From an uncultured Bacilli bacterium (lineage in GTDB: Bacteria; Bacillota_I; Bacilli_A; RF39; UBA660), in the NCBI GenBank assembly GCA_944350345.1, contig CALVOP010000003.1:1-64000 (forward strand): a DNA stretch of 64,000 nt, given 5' to 3'. Position 1 is the stretch's first letter, and every line of letters begins with the position of its first letter. The position numbers were made by a program, and so were the translations under genes. This document shows, piece after piece, positions 61,711 to 64,000 of this stretch. A model generated the notes under the pieces. That model saw only the letters and a list, made by a program, of their open reading frames with translations, was not told the DNA's origin and searched no databases.

Positions 61711-61739
61711 TTGCAAAAATTAGAAGTATTAGATAAAAT
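61711..61739 (+). promoter_or_regulatory. Promoter of tuf
   Basis: TTGCAA at 61711-61716 and TAAAAT at 61734-61739, 17 bp apart, in the fusA-tuf gap. Confidence 0.7.
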
Positions 61740-61774
61740 TATATATGTAATTAAAAAAAGGAGGAAATTAAAAA

Positions 61775-62944
61775 ATGGCAAGAGAAAAATTTGATCGTTC
61801 AAAACCACATGTTAATATTGGTACTATTGGACACGTTGACCATGGTAAAACAACGTTAACAGCTGCAATTACAAAATATTTTGGTGATTTCGTTGATTAT
61901 GCTGATATCGATAAAGCACCAGAAGAAAGGGAAAGAGGTATAACTATTAATACTGCTCACGTTGAGTATGAGACTGAAAATAGACACTATGCTCACGTTG
62001 ACTGTCCAGGACACGCAGACTATGTAAAAAACATGATTACAGGTGCTGCACAAATGGACGGGGCAATTCTAGTTGTTAGTGCAACAGATGGACCTATGCC
62101 TCAAACAAGAGAGCACATCTTATTATCACGTCAAGTTGGTGTACCAAGAATGGTAGTTTTCATCAACAAATGTGATATGGTAGATGATCCAGAATTACTA
62201 GATTTAGTAGAAATGGAAGTAAGAGACTTACTTACTGAATATGAATTCGATGGAGACAACACTCCAATTATAAGAGGTAGTGCATTAAAAGCACTTGAAG
62301 GAGATCCTGAAGCAGAAAAATCTATAAGAGAATTAATGGCTGCAGTTGATACTTGGATTGAAACTCCACAAAGAGATACTGACAAACCATTCTTAATGAG
62401 TATAGAAGACGTTTTCACAATCACAGGACGTGGAACAGTTGTTACTGGTCGTGTTGAAAGAGGAAGACTAAATCTAAACGAAGAAGTTGAAATCGTTGGA
62501 ATTAAACCAACACAAAAATCAGTTGTTACAGGAATCGAAATGTTCAGAAAACAACTTGAATATGCTGAAGCAGGAGATAATGCAGGTGTATTACTTCGTG
62601 GAATTAACCGTGAAGATGTTGAAAGAGGACAAGTTCTTGCAAAACCAGGAACAGTTACTCCACACAAAAAATTTAAAGCAAGCGTATATGTATTGTCTAA
62701 AGAAGAAGGCGGAAGACACACTCCATTCTTCAGTAACTATAGACCACAATTCTACTTCAGAACTACAGATGTTACTGGTGTAATCGAATTACCACAAGGA
62801 ACTGAAATGGTAATGCCAGGTGACAACGTAGATATGACAGTTGAATTAATTACACCAATCGCTCTTGAAAACGGAACTAAATTCTCTATAAGAGAAGGTG
62901 GACGTACAGTTGGTGCTGGTGTAGTTTCAGAAATTATCGAATAA
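61775..62944 (+). CDS. tuf: Elongation factor Tu
   Basis: EF-Tu brings aminoacyl-tRNA to the ribosome. The 389-residue product has [38 protein letters not shown] and GSALKAL, and ends [22 protein letters not shown] precedes the ATG. Its codon choice is less ATA-biased than most genes here, as expected for a highly expressed gene. Confidence 0.98.
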   Translation: MAREKFDRSKPHVNIGTIGHVDHGKTTLTAAITKYFGDFVDYADIDKAPEERERGITINTAHVEYETENRHYAHVDCPGHADYVKNMITGAAQMDGAILVVSATDGPMPQTREHILLSRQVGVPRMVVFINKCDMVDDPELLDLVEMEVRDLLTEYEFDGDNTPIIRGSALKALEGDPEAEKSIRELMAAVDTWIETPQRDTDKPFLMSIEDVFTITGRGTVVTGRVERGRLNLNEEVEIVGIKPTQKSVVTGIEMFRKQLEYAEAGDNAGVLLRGINREDVERGQVLAKPGTVTPHKKFKASVYVLSKEEGGRHTPFFSNYRPQFYFRTTDVTGVIELPQGTEMVMPGDNVDMTVELITPIALENGTKFSIREGGRTVGAGVVSEIIE

Positions 62945-62952
62945 TACATTTT

Positions 62953-62981
62953 AAAAAGTGCGATTTCATCGTACTTTTTTT
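62953..62981 (+). terminator. Rho-independent terminator of tuf
   Basis: A 9-bp stem AAGTGCGAT/ATCGTACTT (one G-U) with a TTC loop, followed by T. Confidence 0.85.
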
Positions 62982-63002
62982 ATTGACAAAAAATACAAAT
63001 AT

Positions 63003-63030
63003 TTGCAATTTTTAATATTTATGATATACT
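63003..63030 (+). promoter_or_regulatory. Promoter of the histidine kinase gene
   Basis: TTGCAA at 63003-63008 and TATACT at 63025-63030, spaced 16 bp. Confidence 0.55.
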
Positions 63031-63055
63031 AAAAATATAATAAGAGGTGAAATAG

Positions 63056-64000
63056 ATGACTAACAATTACTTTACTATATGTAGTTTATTTTATATAGTC
63101 ACTATTTGCATCGCTTTTTTTATAAAAGAAAGAATAAATTCAACTGAAACAAATATATACAAATACATAATATTAACTAATTTATTTACTGTTATAACTG
63201 CAATAATATGTTTCTTCACAATTAAATATTATGAAATTATTCCATTTATAAACATGATAGTTTCAAAGACATTAATTGTATTAATGTTTAGTTTTCATGT
63301 ATTTTTAACAGCATATATTTATTATATCTCATCTAAAAATGTAAATAAAAATAAGAAAAGTTATGTTTTTGAAATACAAATAGCATTATTATTTTATATG
63401 ATATCTGTGCTTTTAATATATGCTTTACCTCTTTATTACCACAATGACAATAATGTTATATATTCATACGGTCCAAGTGCAAACGTAACTTATATATCAA
63501 CCATAGTAATATTTGGATTTTGGATTTATTGTTTAATTAAAGATAGAAAAAACTTTAAAGATAAAAAGTATTGGCCGTTTTTTGTATTTATGATTTTAAG
63601 TATTATATGTGTTATAATACAAAAATTATATCCAGGTATTTTAGTTTTAACTGCACTTGAAACATTTATATGTGTAATAATGTACTTTACTATAGAAAAT
63701 CCTGATGTAAAATTAATTAAAGAATTAAATTTAGCAAAAGATCGGGCAGAAAAAGCCAACAGTGCAAAAACGGATTTTTTATCTAACATGTCACACGAAA
63801 TAAGAACGCCATTAAATGCTATAGTAGGATTCAGCGAAACACTATCAAGAGAAAATGTACCAAGTGAAATAAAAGAAGAAGTCAAAGACATACTAATGGC
63901 AAGCGATAACCTATTAGAAATAGTAAATGGAATATTAGATATATCAAAAATAGAAGCAGACAAACTAGAAATAATTAATACACCGTATAATTTTAATAAA
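63056..64000 (+). CDS. Membrane sensor histidine kinase, 5' part
   Basis: The frame is open from ATG 63056 (after AAGAGGTGA) to the window edge, 315 codons. The first ~215 residues hold about seven membrane helices with no large outside domain, a 7TM-type sensor. A short helix (AKDRAEKANSAKTDF) leads into the HisKA dimerisation domain with the phosphorylated histidine in SNMSHEIRTPLNAIVGF near residue 250. The ATPase domain would follow outside. The signal sensed is unknown. Confidence 0.88.
   Translation, partial: MTNNYFTICSLFYIVTICIAFFIKERINSTETNIYKYIILTNLFTVITAIICFFTIKYYEIIPFINMIVSKTLIVLMFSFHVFLTAYIYYISSKNVNKNKKSYVFEIQIALLFYMISVLLIYALPLYYHNDNNVIYSYGPSANVTYISTIVIFGFWIYCLIKDRKNFKDKKYWPFFVFMILSIICVIIQKLYPGILVLTALETFICVIMYFTIENPDVKLIKELNLAKDRAEKANSAKTDFLSNMSHEIRTPLNAIVGFSETLSRENVPSEIKEEVKDILMASDNLLEIVNGILDISKIEADKLEIINTPYNFNK

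Noticed and set aside
62131-62721. Long open frame antisense to tuf
   Set aside because: Long antisense frames are common opposite highly expressed genes with biased codons. It has no start signal and no recognisable motif.

Overview
This window is very AT-rich DNA from a low-GC Gram-positive bacterium of the Bacilli/Erysipelotrichia side of the Firmicutes. The evidence is the Bacilli-type primosome set (DnaB, DnaD, DnaI), SirA next to YneF, nfo next to a YqfT-like gene, a T-box in front of tyrS, CdaA-CdaR, GatCAB and a classical dcw set led by mraZ. TGA serves as an ordinary stop (for example recU, nth and the spoVD remnant), so this is not a mycoplasma-code organism. Several recognisable sporulation genes (spoVD remnant, spoIIIAH, gerE, gerM, ydcC, probable sirA) imply an endospore former or a recent descendant of one. 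Signs of gene loss are also present: a frameshifted radical-SAM gene, a truncated partner gene abutting a groEL 3' relic, and two sortase-substrate relics.

Layout. 1-1.93 kb is the right end of an integrated element: a small ORF and a large serine recombinase whose reading frame runs across the junction into the 3' part of a spoVD-type PBP gene. 1.9-9.5 kb is one piece of a split dcw cluster (spoVD 3' part, mraY, ftsW/spoVE, then murG and divIB), interrupted by the radical-SAM/groEL debris and a lipoprotein/membrane pair. 9.6-14.8 kb carries a zinc-ribbon membrane protein, a heterodimeric ABC exporter and a membrane protein. 14.8-18.2 kb is gatCAB behind a leader that looks like an attenuator. 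18.2-21.6 kb holds rnr, smpB, rpmG and efp. 21.6-24.5 kb holds an S41 peptidase and the sporulation cluster spoIIIAH-gerE-gerM, followed by tRNA-Arg(UCU) and a surface-protein relic.

25-33.8 kb is mixed housekeeping: polyprenyl synthase, bL28, Nfo, a second class B PBP, a coat-like protein, TrmB, and envelope proteins ending with a DUF948/YtxH pair. 33.8-35.7 kb holds T-box-tyrS and tmRNA. 35.8-41.4 kb holds a DUF3048 protein, cdaA-cdaR, a DUF378 protein, ydcC and HU. 41.5-47.2 kb holds cca-dnaD-nth facing the recU-ponA operon on the minus strand. 47.2-49.8 kb is rpsB-tsf. 49.9-53.8 kb is the second dcw piece (mraZ-rsmH-ftsL-pbpB) behind a four-repeat MraZ operator. 53.8-56.7 kb holds sirA, yneF, dnaB and dnaI. 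56.7-58.0 kb is a self-contained cassette of an AbiEii-type nucleotidyltransferase and two related small coiled-coil proteins. 58.1-58.6 kb is a second surface-protein relic, followed by the str operon (rpsL, rpsG, fusA), tuf, and the 5' part of a membrane histidine kinase.

The points I would look at first are: the recombinase element sitting inside a spoVD-type gene in an apparently sporulating genome, a setting where elements in sigK and spsM are known to be excised in a developmentally controlled way; perfect or near-perfect inverted repeats over the ribosome binding sites of both spoIIIAH and gerE; a mutually exclusive hairpin leader in front of gatCAB; and the AbiEii-like cassette that lacks the usual AbiEi antitoxin and instead has two paralogous coiled-coil genes.
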